Positions 9,201-17,232 of a DNA stretch of 64,000 nt are shown here, one piece after another (position 1 is the first letter of the stretch; each line of letters begins with the position of its first letter). Origin of the DNA: Cognataquiflexum nitidum (GTDB lineage: Bacteria; Bacteroidota; Bacteroidia; Cytophagales; Cyclobacteriaceae); contig NZ_JAKZAM010000020.1 in NCBI RefSeq assembly GCF_022538055.1, forward strand, positions 1-64,000. The letters run 5' to 3'. The notes under the pieces were generated by a model. It made no database searches. It saw only the letters and a list, made by a program, of their open reading frames with translations, and was not told the DNA's origin. The translations under genes were made by a program, and so were the position numbers.

Positions 9201-11365
9201 TCGCAAAGCTTCTTTGATTCGGCAGGATCTGAGACAAGTTCTTTGGCAAAATTGAACTGGTTTACGATATCAAAAATACTTTCCCTGAGGTCTTCATCAT
9301 GCGTGTTTTCCAAAAGAAGCCTTCCGATTTTAAGGTGAAATTCCTGCCTGCCTTTATCGTCATTCAATGAATAAAAGGCCTGCTGCACCCTATCATGGAC
9401 AAAGTAGAGATTGCCATCCCGACTTTCGATGATCAGGTCAAGGTCAAGGGCAGGCTTTAAATCTTGGTAAACATTGTATTTACCCTCCTTGGTGATGATG
9501 GCCAATTCCCCCAAACCAAATTTATTTCCTATACAAGAAGCCAATTTGAGTTTGTCAATACACCCTGAAGGCAATTTATTGATAGTCTCCAAAAAGAGGT
9601 TGACGATATCCCCTTCGACGTTATAGCCCATCAATTCTTCTGCATCCCATTTCCAACTCCCCTCAGCACTGTCAAAATGCAGCATTTCATTCTTGTAAAT
9701 GGCTCTCAAAAACTGATTCACAAACAAGGCATTGCCTCCGGATTTTTTGTCTACGATTTTCACCAACTCAGCCAATGGGCTTTTTGATTTTCCCAAAGTA
9801 TTGCTTACCAGCCGTTGGATATCTTCAAACTGCAAATTGTCTAGATAGATTTCTTCAGGATTAATTCCCAAGTCTTCTATTTCCATCTTAAATTGAAGGA
9901 AGAGGTGGCCCGTGGTGATTTCATTGTCCCGGTATGCCCCGACGATCATAATGTTTTTGAGGTCTTTGTTGGTAAGAATATTCCTCATCAAATTGAGCGA
10001 AGATAGATCGCTCCACTGAAGGTCGTCGATAAAAATGACCAGAGGTTTGCTTGAATCAGAGAACACCTGAAAGAAATTATTCAAGGCATAATTAAATCTC
10101 AATTGTGCCTCCACGCCATTGAGTACCGGCAATTCAGGCTCATTTTCCAGGAGTTTTTCAAGACCGGGAATGATATCGTACAAGACCCTTCCGATGGGAT
10201 GAAGCAGCCGATGCATCTCATGCTTCCAGTGTCCAAGGTCCTTTTCGTTCAGAAGCAGAATCTGGCTCACGAGCCTGCCTAAAGCCTGAGAAAAAGCAGA
10301 ATAAGGTACATCTGTTCTCAATTGGTCAAACTTCCCAGAGATAAAGAAACCTCCCTGTTTGATCACGGGTCGGTAAAGCTGTTCTACAAGGACAGATTTA
10401 CCTACACCCGAATTTCCAAAGACAAGCATCAGGATTTTTTCATCTTCCAAGACCCTTTGTAAAGCTTCTTTAAGTTGTAGAATTTGACTTTCTCTACCAT
10501 AAAGCTCATCTGAAAACATCAGTACCCCTGAAGAATCATTGGTACCTAATTCAAAATTGGCTGCAACACCTTTCCTTTGCAGGGAATTAAGGATCAATTC
10601 CAAGTCGTATAAAACTCCCATTGCCGATTGATATCTTGTCTGTACATCTTTTTCAAGCATTTTCAGAATCAGGTCTGAGATGATTTTTGGGATGTCGACG
10701 ATTTCGACAGGTCTTTTTGGAGTAAGGGCGATATGGGCGTGAATCTTGGAAAGTCCCTCTTTTGATTCAAAAGGGAGTTTTGAGGTAAAAAACCAATAAA
10801 AAACAACACCCAAAGAATAAATATCAGTGTAATAGCCAATATCAGTACTGATTCTTCCCGTCTGTTCAGGTGCTATAAAATCATAATCAGCTTCAGAAAA
10901 AATCAACCTGCTCTGCACCCCGATCTTCCTCTGTATACGGGTAGACAAGCCTAGACTGATAAAAAAAATCTTGTTTGAACCTGACTCAATCAAGATATGT
11001 CCCGGGTTCAGATTGAGGTGAACAATCTCCTGACGGTGCACTTCAGCCAATCTCTTGGTGATGGCAATACATATTTTTAATTTATCGACAATACTAAGAG
11101 AAACAGAATTGTACTCTTTTAAGCTTTGTCCCTTTATAAACTGAAGCTTGAGATGTGTCTCAGAACTACTGCTTTCAATCCCTATAACTTTTCTGAATCC
11201 TTCGATAGACCCTCCTGCAAAAGAGGCTTCGTTTCCTGATTTCAAGAAATCAATTTGGGAAAGGGAAGAATTAGTGGCTTTTTTGATGACAAAATTTTGC
11301 TCAAAAAACGATTCTGATTTCAGAATAGAATGAATTTTACCCGCATACAAAACATGCCATTCCAT
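6239..11365 (-). CDS. multidomain pseudokinase / AAA ATPase / GAF / adenylate cyclase signalling protein
   Basis: A 1708-aa cytosolic protein. Residues 1-265 are a protein-kinase-like fold lacking catalytic residues: HRDLKPxN reads HLNLNPGH (116-123), DFG reads SLG (137-139), and no glycine loop is visible, though APE (165-167) and Lys28 remain. Residues 285-560 are an AAA/STAND-type ATPase with Walker A GNSGVGKS (317-324) and Walker B VIFIDD (443-448). Residues 560-1270 are helical repeats. A GAF domain spans about 1280-1440, then a coiled coil to 1510. The C-terminal class III cyclase has metal Asp1534 and Asp1578, adenine-selecting Lys1574 and Asp1647, and Asn1654/Arg1658, so it should make cAMP. 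The architecture resembles cyanobacterial and bacteroidete kinase-ATPase-GAF histidine kinases with the output module exchanged. The input signal is unknown. Confidence 0.9.
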   Translation of the reverse strand: MEWHVLYAGKIHSILKSESFFEQNFVIKKATNSSLSQIDFLKSGNEASFAGGSIEGFRKVIGIESSSSETHLKLQFIKGQSLKEYNSVSLSIVDKLKICIAITKRLAEVHRQEIVHLNLNPGHILIESGSNKIFFISLGLSTRIQRKIGVQSRLIFSEADYDFIAPEQTGRISTDIGYYTDIYSLGVVFYWFFTSKLPFESKEGLSKIHAHIALTPKRPVEIVDIPKIISDLILKMLEKDVQTRYQSAMGVLYDLELILNSLQRKGVAANFELGTNDSSGVLMFSDELYGRESQILQLKEALQRVLEDEKILMLVFGNSGVGKSVLVEQLYRPVIKQGGFFISGKFDQLRTDVPYSAFSQALGRLVSQILLLNEKDLGHWKHEMHRLLHPIGRVLYDIIPGLEKLLENEPELPVLNGVEAQLRFNYALNNFFQVFSDSSKPLVIFIDDLQWSDLSSLNLMRNILTNKDLKNIMIVGAYRDNEITTGHLFLQFKMEIEDLGINPEEIYLDNLQFEDIQRLVSNTLGKSKSPLAELVKIVDKKSGGNALFVNQFLRAIYKNEMLHFDSAEGSWKWDAEELMGYNVEGDIVNLFLETINKLPSGCIDKLKLASCIGNKFGLGELAIITKEGKYNVYQDLKPALDLDLIIESRDGNLYFVHDRVQQAFYSLNDDKGRQEFHLKIGRLLLENTHDEDLRESIFDIVNQFNFAKELVSDPAESKKLCELNIIAGQRSQSATAYLLAMQYFENAIQFLPADAWEKDKKFTYSLYLNAAIAANQSNRRESFKELTKLLDANATDILDKLRLAELKIQNANVENDQKRVIEIGLEALHSANIHLKLHPTQLDVLFGYLMTNARLGFFKEDAIEKLPKIIDEKLVISMSIMHHMSLAAYFLEPNMVPLIMFELIRLTLKFGLGPKTPFAFVVFGYINIAFMGKMEKGLKMGQLGNRLGEILNNEDQFVSLKQVYVMFISQWLSHLADTIPDLEEALKKGLETGDFEFTSIIGQLIIYWNFYGGEPIEKILKRGELLSMQVAPLNQIMQIKRIDLFRQSTMGLVDGVRDFGVLAGEVFDERKIDFPNEPAFGLYYHNLYAQKKILAMVYNQNEIAWGFCCKEKEYLIPVKGSVTEMLFYFYENLCITPIYASKSPDERKMLLKICRKNIKMIKGLLKYSEVNYRHRYELMNAEFENLNNNFDKAVKSYTYAIRFARLHKYIQDEALIWERAGMFFKSQNQPEAAQFYFSNAYKAYSKWGAKGKLDQMKEEYSGFISPEEIGIKSNNLDLDTILKTINLISGEMVLENILTGLMNLVTENAGAERAFLVTREKDKKVIKASLDISNNEIQVSQDIPFDEFEEIGHSVVNYVMRTGETLVLEDASVKLPYSNDEYILRNKVKSVVCLPLKHAGEGFAFLYLENRLLSGAFTRERIEILQVMATQTAISLQTAMLLDQTIQLNEELKQEVEFRKAVEENLRINEKRLEEYNANLEYKVNERTVDLQSEKEKTDELLLNILPMDIARELKEKGTAQAKKFESVTVLFTDFVGFSIIAENMSADELVSEIDYCFKEFDRILQKYPIEKIKTIGDAYMAVGGLPVTNNSHAVDIINAAIEIRDFIEIHKQKKKALNKPIFEVRIGVHTGNVVAGIVGLKKFAYDIWGDTVNLASRMESSSEAGKINISGTTYELVKDRFDCSYRGKIMAKNKGEVDMYFVEGVYK

Positions 11366-11498
11366 TTAGGATATTTTTTTGATGGTAAGTTGAAAAGAAT
11401 CCACAATCAAACAAAAAGGGGAATTATTAGCAAAAGAGCTCAATAGGTTTTGTCTTAAATATAATACATTTTTTATTATTCAAACCACCTAATAATAT

Positions 11499-11529
11499 TT
11501 TGTTTTAAAGAAACTTTACCCTATTTTTA
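11499..11529 (+). promoter_or_regulatory. Bacteroidota-type promoter for the catalase-like gene
   Basis: TTTG at 11499-11502, a 19-bp spacer, then TATTTTTA at 11522-11529 (consensus TAnnTTTG, 7 of 8). The start codon lies 66 bp beyond the -7 box. The rest of the 229-bp gap to the divergent cyclase gene is AT-rich with nothing else recognised. Confidence 0.6.
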
Positions 11530-11594
11530 ATTACTTTCATGTGACTTTTATCCACTGATTTATTTTATAATCAATTTTAAAACTCTTAGATTTT

Positions 11595-13157
11595 ATGTCA
11601 TATCTACTTTCAGGTAAAAAAATTGGACATGAATATGTGACTACGGATGAAGACAGCATAGCCTCTCAGATGGTCAATGAATTTGAAGCCCAAGTCACCC
11701 GCTTGTACAAGGACAAAAAAATGCTCCGACAAGTCCATACCAAAATGCATGGCTGTGTCAAGGCAACTTTTGCGGTAGAAAAAAACCTGCCTGATGATTT
11801 AAAAGTAGGGGTATTTGCCGGCACAGCAAAAGAATACCAGGCCTGGGTGCGATTTTCAAATGGCAATACCCAAACCCAAAAAGACAAAAAGAAAGATATC
11901 CGGGGAGTCGCAGTCAAACTGATGGGAGTTCCCGGGGAAAAAATCCTAAACGATGCGCATTTTCAGGAAACTCAGGATTTTTTATTGATGAGCAGTGAGA
12001 CGTTTTTTGCCAAAACCATCAAAGAACTAAATACACTCCTAACAGCCCTGACATCTGCAAGCAAAATCAAAACCTTGCTTTACTTTCTGAACCCCTTTCA
12101 TTTACCCACGCTGATGCGGATCAATAAAAGTATGGTAGCCTGCGATAATCCGCTCAGTATTCCCTATTGGAGTACGCAGCCGTACCAATTCGGGACCGTA
12201 GACAGAGCAGTAAAGTACCATCTAAGGCCTTCACCCGAGAATCAGGTCGTCATCGAAAACACCACAGACTATGATTACTTAAGGTATAACCTTGCCCAAT
12301 CGCTGCATGACAACGAGGCAAAATTTGATTTTTATGTGCAATTCCAAACAGATGCGGAAGCTATGCCCATCGAAGACCCAACTGTGGCTTGGACTTCTCA
12401 ATATATAAAATTGGCCACTTTGACCATTTATGCTCAGGTTTTTGATTCCAATGCACAAATGGAATTCGGAGACAACCTCTCATTTAACCCTTGGCACTCC
12501 CTACCGGCACATAGACCTTTGGGCAGCTTTAACAGGGTGAGAAAAAGAGTCTACGAAGTGATGTCAAAATTCCGCCATGACAAAAACAAACTACCTGTAT
12601 TGGAGCCTAAAGAGTCACCCGATTTCCTTCAAGATATCATCAAAACAAATAGCCGAAAGATAATTGACCAACAGGTACCTTCCAAAAAAATATTGCAAAC
12701 CACTGCTGAAGTAATAGTCAACTGCAGCAAGGAGAAAGCATATAAATATGTATCAAGTGTTAAGGAATTGCCCAATTGGTTATTGAAAACCGGACCCATA
12801 TATGGCGTAATCAATGTGAAGATCCTAAGGGGTAATTGGGAAAAAGTCGGAGATAACCGACAGGTAGAACGGGGAGATGGCGCCAAATTGGTTGAAGAAT
12901 TGATAACAGTTCATCCTCATTCACACTATGCCTATCAGACGACTGACTTCAGTGATATTTTCAAGAAAATGACCAATAAAACCTACGGACAGATGTGGTT
13001 TGACACAGTGGATGACCAAACAAGGCTGCGGTGGGTTTATACATTTACTTACAAAAATATTTTCGCCAAACTGTTTCTGATGCTCTTCATTCCCCTCTTT
13101 CTCAAAAAATACCTACAAAACGGCCTCAACAACGCAAAGGCTTATTTGGAGGATTGA
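11595..13157 (+). CDS. catalase-like heme protein fused to an SRPBCC domain
   Basis: A 520-aa protein without signal peptide. Residues 30-330 match the small catalase/SrpA-like heme peroxidase fold: a distal His in QVHTKMHG (H48), the WVRFSNG block (84-90), DIRGVAVKL (101-109), and a RPLGSFNRVRKRVY segment that supplies a candidate proximal Tyr320. Residues 365-515 form a separate SRPBCC (START-like, lipid or hydrophobic ligand) domain beginning TTAEVIVNC. The last 30 residues include a hydrophobic stretch (near 493-508) that could touch the membrane. It may reduce organic or lipid hydroperoxides delivered by the SRPBCC domain, which is inference. It converges on a DyP peroxidase gene. Confidence 0.8.
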   Translation: MSYLLSGKKIGHEYVTTDEDSIASQMVNEFEAQVTRLYKDKKMLRQVHTKMHGCVKATFAVEKNLPDDLKVGVFAGTAKEYQAWVRFSNGNTQTQKDKKKDIRGVAVKLMGVPGEKILNDAHFQETQDFLLMSSETFFAKTIKELNTLLTALTSASKIKTLLYFLNPFHLPTLMRINKSMVACDNPLSIPYWSTQPYQFGTVDRAVKYHLRPSPENQVVIENTTDYDYLRYNLAQSLHDNEAKFDFYVQFQTDAEAMPIEDPTVAWTSQYIKLATLTIYAQVFDSNAQMEFGDNLSFNPWHSLPAHRPLGSFNRVRKRVYEVMSKFRHDKNKLPVLEPKESPDFLQDIIKTNSRKIIDQQVPSKKILQTTAEVIVNCSKEKAYKYVSSVKELPNWLLKTGPIYGVINVKILRGNWEKVGDNRQVERGDGAKLVEELITVHPHSHYAYQTTDFSDIFKKMTNKTYGQMWFDTVDDQTRLRWVYTFTYKNIFAKLFLMLFIPLFLKKYLQNGLNNAKAYLED

Positions 13158-13306
13158 TTTCTAGGTCGTCACACAGGTCGCCGCGGCGGAGAAGTGTCTC
13201 CGCTAGTGGAGATTCTTCACCTTCGCCGGCTACGGTTACCAATGACGTAAATCTCAATTACCCCTCGGCATGCTCGGGGAACGGAATATTGGGCCTTTAA
13301 GGGAGG

Positions 13307-13339
13307 GGAGGGAAAAGCGGCTACGCCGCTTTTCCCTCC
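13307..13339. terminator. bidirectional terminator hairpin
   Basis: A perfect 15-bp stem (13307-13321 with 13325-13339) closes a 3-nt loop. It is GC-rich with an AAAA/TTTT block in the stem, and lies between the convergent catalase-like and DyP genes. No long T tract follows, so termination strength is uncertain. Confidence 0.5.
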
Positions 13340-13398
13340 TCTTAAACTAAAAAAAGTCGGTGGCCGAGCTTGCCTAGGCCAAATTAGAAAAATCTCAA

Positions 13399-13447
13399 CG
13401 TCATTCCTTTTCTGAACATTTTAAAATGTCGGGGACCCAGAATGACG
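13399..13447. repeat. dispersed 49-bp palindromic element, copy 1
   Basis: The element starts CGTCATTC and ends GAATGACG, with the inner 14-bp palindrome ACATTTTAAAATGT. Copies 2 and 3 are at 22035-22083 and 44673-44722. Confidence 0.75.
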
Positions 13448-13557
13448 GAACAACAACCGCTATTACCCTATCTGAGCCTTTTCTTATTGCTGAACACTTC
13501 GGATTCTACAATCTTTCCCAAGTCTCACATCTCAAATCTCACATCTCGCGTCTTCTC

Positions 13558-15057
13558 CTAAACCGTTGCCAAATACCGCAAGGTACTGATCGAAGGGAAG
13601 AAGAAATAAGCACCACCTTTGACAGTGATTACCCTTGGCAGGTCGCTGACGGTCCTGTTTACCGGCAAATCCTGAATGGTAAAATTCTGTTCTTCTTCCG
13701 CATCCGGATTTTCCTTAACTCCAATGATCGGATCGGGATCATTGTAGAGTTCTTTGACTTTTGGAAGTTTGCCCCAAGTATATTGGAGAAACTCAAACTG
13801 CCTGCTGATGTCGGCATTGAAGCAGGCAAAAAGCAATCCCACTTCCCCTTCAGGGTTTGTGTTGGTCGGTGATCCTTCAAAAATCTGTCCATAAAGCCTC
13901 GCCCTCCTAATGATACGGTGTTGCTTGCTTAGTTTGAGCGATTCTTTGACCCCATGGTCATCGACACTTTCACGTGGGTTGCTTCGTCGCAAGTGAGATC
14001 CAAAAGGACATTTCAGTCCGTCCGGATCAAATTTAGAATAACCAAAATCATTGATGTCGCTGATAACCCCGGGATCTTTGTCCGGAAAAAGGGTGATCGG
14101 CGCCCCACTCTGCCACCTTCCCATGATTTTTGCACCAAGTTTCAGACTTTCCTCTTCGTTATTGGTGCCATCTGGGTTTTTGGTTTTTTCATTTAAAAAA
14201 GTCCAAAACTTATGGACATCCTGTTCCAATTGCCGCATGACAAGAAAAGAGCCATTCCTTCCAATGTCCTTCAGCCCGCTTCCCCCTGCATCAGGAGCAA
14301 GGAGGTTCAGATTTCCCTGGTCTTTGACTATCAGCGGTGTGTCAGGATAGACGCCAAATTCATTTTCATAACCAAATAGAAATTCTCCGGCCTTTACCAC
14401 ATCATCTTTGGGACCTACCCTACCCGAACCTTCTATGATCGGTTGGGAAATACCATCCCTAAATCCAAAATGCTCCTTGTTGTCAGGCTGAGTCTGTCCG
14501 TCAATGGAAAACAGTTCTTCAAGTCCGTTTTCTGCAAATTTGGCTTTCAACTCTTCATAATATTTCAAACAGACGATTTTATCTTTTTTAATATCATCAA
14601 CACTCTCTTTGTCATTGCCGAATACCATCAGACAAAGGTGGATGGGAAAATTACGATCCTTTGGTTCAATGAAATCATCGGTTTCATCAGAATCACCGGA
14701 ATAATTGCCCCAATTCCATTTCTCGGGTGCACTGCTATCAGCATCTCCAAGCAATCTTGACCTGTGGGGAGAGACCATTCCCTGCCGGAATTCCCTTGAA
14801 AACGCATTGAGGTTTTCCTCATTTAGTCCAAGGACACTCAGACCCTTGTGGGTAAAAGCAATATTCAAATGTTTATAGGAAATCTTTGACTTATCATGGA
14901 TATGTACCGCCGTGGTCATATCCTCCCAAGATTTGGAGAGCCATTTTTTGGCAGCAGTGGCATCAGTAATCTGTAGGTACACAAACCGCGAATACATCAT
15001 GTGTGCATAGCCGCGGATGATATAGCCCTGAATATCTTCGAGTTCTAACTTTGTCAT
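13558..15057 (-). CDS. DyP-type heme peroxidase
   Basis: A 499-aa dye-decolorizing peroxidase that uses hydrogen peroxide to oxidise dyes, phenolics or unknown substrates. The hallmark GFRDG (catalytic Asp) is in the EHFGFRDGISQP segment. The proximal heme ligand His is in CPFGSHLRRSNPR. No Tat or Sec signal is visible, so it is cytosolic or packaged; no encapsulin gene is in the window. Length is in the range of the longer DyP classes. It starts 7 bp after the stop of the two-lobed membrane protein gene, so the two form an operon. It faces the catalase-like gene. Confidence 0.93.
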   Translation of the reverse strand: MTKLELEDIQGYIIRGYAHMMYSRFVYLQITDATAAKKWLSKSWEDMTTAVHIHDKSKISYKHLNIAFTHKGLSVLGLNEENLNAFSREFRQGMVSPHRSRLLGDADSSAPEKWNWGNYSGDSDETDDFIEPKDRNFPIHLCLMVFGNDKESVDDIKKDKIVCLKYYEELKAKFAENGLEELFSIDGQTQPDNKEHFGFRDGISQPIIEGSGRVGPKDDVVKAGEFLFGYENEFGVYPDTPLIVKDQGNLNLLAPDAGGSGLKDIGRNGSFLVMRQLEQDVHKFWTFLNEKTKNPDGTNNEEESLKLGAKIMGRWQSGAPITLFPDKDPGVISDINDFGYSKFDPDGLKCPFGSHLRRSNPRESVDDHGVKESLKLSKQHRIIRRARLYGQIFEGSPTNTNPEGEVGLLFACFNADISRQFEFLQYTWGKLPKVKELYNDPDPIIGVKENPDAEEEQNFTIQDLPVNRTVSDLPRVITVKGGAYFFFPSISTLRYLATV

Positions 15058-15064
15058 AAGGATA

Positions 15065-16324
15065 TCAAATGAGTTTGAGGAATTTGGCTGCCTGACGTTC
15101 GGATAATGATTTCATCAGCTGTACCCTGATTTTGGTGTTATTGTTGACGTTTTTGATGGAAAGATCCGGATAGGCTGTGTACCATACATTGGTGACCAAC
15201 TCCGAATTTCGACTCCAAGCCAGAAAATGTTCTTCGTCATAAGCACCTCCTGTGAGTAAAAAATTGGTTTTGGGAAAGACCTTGGTATTGGAAAAAATAC
15301 CTGTCAGCCCCCACCCACTGTTGTCGATAAAGTCTCCAAGGTATTGCTGCCAGCTTCCATCAAAATTGCTGAAGAACAAAACCCGTGAATTGTCTTCAAA
15401 CATGACCCATTTGGCAAAATGTATGGTCGGAATTCCCATCAGTTTACCTTGAACAAAAATGAATTTGATGAGGCCTTTGGAAAGGGCAAACATGGCTTTA
15501 ATAGTAATCAGCCTAACTTTTCCTTCCTTCATGTCCACGAGTTGGGTAAACTGGTTTTGGTTTTTGAAGTCCTCATACTTTTCCAGTTCGGTTAGGAAAT
15601 CACTATCCAATCCACTACGCTTTTTGGTAAAGTTCACATCCTTCCTTTCGTAGAAAAAATGGACAATCAACAGCCAAATGATAATCAAAGGAAGTAAAAC
15701 AATCAGGATCAAGCCTAGGAAAATAAGTCCCAGCCAATTAATCCTTGGCATATGGACTTTCTGATTTAGAAATAAAAATTCCTCTTTTTTCAGTACTTCC
15801 TCTTTGATTTTCTCATGGATGGTTTTGGCGGAAACATCCTTCCAAGACCGGGAGTCCAAAAATTTTCTGATATGGTTTCTAAGGGCTTTTTCCTCCCTGA
15901 TCTGCTTCACGGTCCGTCCCGGAGCACCAATATACACTGCTGCATCTTTTACGATACTTTTTTTGAGAAAAGCTATCCGGCTTTCGGGGCTTCTTTGGTC
16001 AATAACGGGATATGCTTCACAAAACCCATATACCTTATCTAAAATATGCGAGGTGTCGGTACAAAACCCTTTTAAAAAAGTATCTACATCCCCATCAAAA
16101 TCAACCACAAAAACAAGCTTTGGAACTCTCGGAGTCGGGTCGTTGATCCAGGATTTTCCATGGTCGATGACTACCCACCGGGCATAATGGACAACATCCA
16201 ACTTTTCAAATTCGGGTGGCTTTCCATGGTCAAGGTCAGTTTTAATTTTGTCTAAATATTCCATTAAGCCATCAATCTTGTTTTTGATGACCGGGACTAT
16301 GATGGTGACTGAGTTTTGCCTCAT
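15065..16324 (-). CDS. membrane protein with two similar halves, linked to DyP peroxidase
   Basis: A 419-aa protein of unknown function. Two related lobes flank one or two hydrophobic helices (INWLGLIFLGLILIV region, about residues 194-222). The N-lobe has VHYARWVVID, KLVFVVDFDGDVDTFL and AAVYIGAPG; the C-lobe has IHFAKWVMFE, RVLFFSNFDGSWQQYL and VWYTAYPD. This internal duplication resembles paired ferredoxin-like (dimeric alpha/beta barrel) units, the same general fold as DyP, but no heme-binding motif is recognised. It is the first gene of a two-gene operon with the DyP peroxidase, 7 bp apart. It may present or deliver a substrate at the membrane; that is inference. Confidence 0.7.
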   Translation of the reverse strand: MRQNSVTIIVPVIKNKIDGLMEYLDKIKTDLDHGKPPEFEKLDVVHYARWVVIDHGKSWINDPTPRVPKLVFVVDFDGDVDTFLKGFCTDTSHILDKVYGFCEAYPVIDQRSPESRIAFLKKSIVKDAAVYIGAPGRTVKQIREEKALRNHIRKFLDSRSWKDVSAKTIHEKIKEEVLKKEEFLFLNQKVHMPRINWLGLIFLGLILIVLLPLIIIWLLIVHFFYERKDVNFTKKRSGLDSDFLTELEKYEDFKNQNQFTQLVDMKEGKVRLITIKAMFALSKGLIKFIFVQGKLMGIPTIHFAKWVMFEDNSRVLFFSNFDGSWQQYLGDFIDNSGWGLTGIFSNTKVFPKTNFLLTGGAYDEEHFLAWSRNSELVTNVWYTAYPDLSIKNVNNNTKIRVQLMKSLSERQAAKFLKLI

Positions 16325-16640
16325 AAGGAAAATATTAATTTATAAACTCATTTCTCTTTAAAAATTTATTTTCCATAAATCAGCTTTTTGGTGGGCCTTT
16401 CCAAATTTTAAATCAACATGGCAAAACCGCTATTAAATCAACTTTGCCATTTAAGATTGCTTCTTCAAGGCTGATTTACAAACAGGATATATGTAACAAA
16501 TACAGGTAAATAGGTACTTTGAATATAAAATAAATTATTGGATAATCTAGGAGGTGGGGATAATCGGAAAAATTAGTAAGGAAAAACTCCGGAAGACAAA
16601 AAAAGACTTCTCCTCCGTCGAAGTGACAAGGAAAAGTCTT
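16325..16640. other. AT-rich upstream region
   Basis: About 315 bp upstream of the membrane-protein/DyP operon. It contains an imperfect inverted repeat atggcaaa (16418-16425) ... tttgccat (16443-16450). I see no gene and no convincing TAnnTTTG box. Confidence 0.35.
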
Positions 16641-16649
16641 TTTCTTTTT

Positions 16650-17232
16650 GTCCCTGACCGAAGTCGAAGGGCTCTTGGTACTTGAGCGAAGTCGAAGAGC
16701 TCGCTTCCAGTAAGAGATTCTTCGGTCGTTCCTCCCTCAGAATGACGGGTAAGTCTTGCTTCTCGTCTCTCGCATCTCGCCTCTCTTGGTCCATGAGCGA
16801 AGTCGAAGGGCTCGCTTCCAGTAAGAGATTCTTCGGTCGTTCCTCCCTCAGAATGACGGGTAAGTCTTGCTTCTCGTCTCTCGCATCTCGCCTCTCTTGG
16901 TCCATGAGCGAAGTCGAAGGGCTCGCTTCCAGTAAGAGATTCTTCGGTCGTTCCTCCCTCAGAATGACGGGTAAGTCTTGCTTCTCGTCTCTCGCATCTC
17001 GCCTCTCTTGGTCCATGAGCGTAGTCGAAGGGCTCTTGGTCCCTGAGCGTAGTCGAAGGGCTCTTGGTCCCTGAGCGTAGTCGAAGGGCTCTTGGTCCCT
17101 GAGCGTAGTCGAAGGGCTCGCTTCTAGTAAGAGATTCTTCGGTCGTTCCTCCCTCAGAATGACGGTTAAGTCTCGCCTCTTGGTCCCTAAGCGAAGTCGA
17201 AGGGCTCTTGGTCCCTGAGCGTAGTCTAAGGG
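16650..17232. repeat. tandem repeat array with 111-bp and 28-bp units
   Basis: Three units of exactly 111 bp start at 16701, 16812 and 16923 and are nearly identical. Four head-to-tail 28-bp units (ggtccctgagcgtagtcgaa-type) follow at about 17010-17120, then a fourth partial long unit at 17118. The core CTGAGCGAAGTCGAAGGG also occurs near 21953 and, degenerate, near 56930. Because 111 is divisible by three, several long reading frames stay open through the array, but they have repeat-derived, biased sequences and no start context. The array begins right at the stop codon of the tricorn-like protease gene. Confidence 0.85.

Larger units (their letters stand above)
13158..13557. other. 400-bp convergent gap with terminator and repeat
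   Basis: No gene is visible. The gap holds the hairpin at 13307-13339, the dispersed palindromic element at 13399-13447 and a short ctcacatctc-type low-complexity stretch near 13525-13555. Small reading frames here do not look like real proteins. Confidence 0.6.

Noticed and set aside
16650-17232. CRISPR array
   Set aside because: Units are 111 and 28 bp with no unique spacers between constant repeats, and no cas genes are near.
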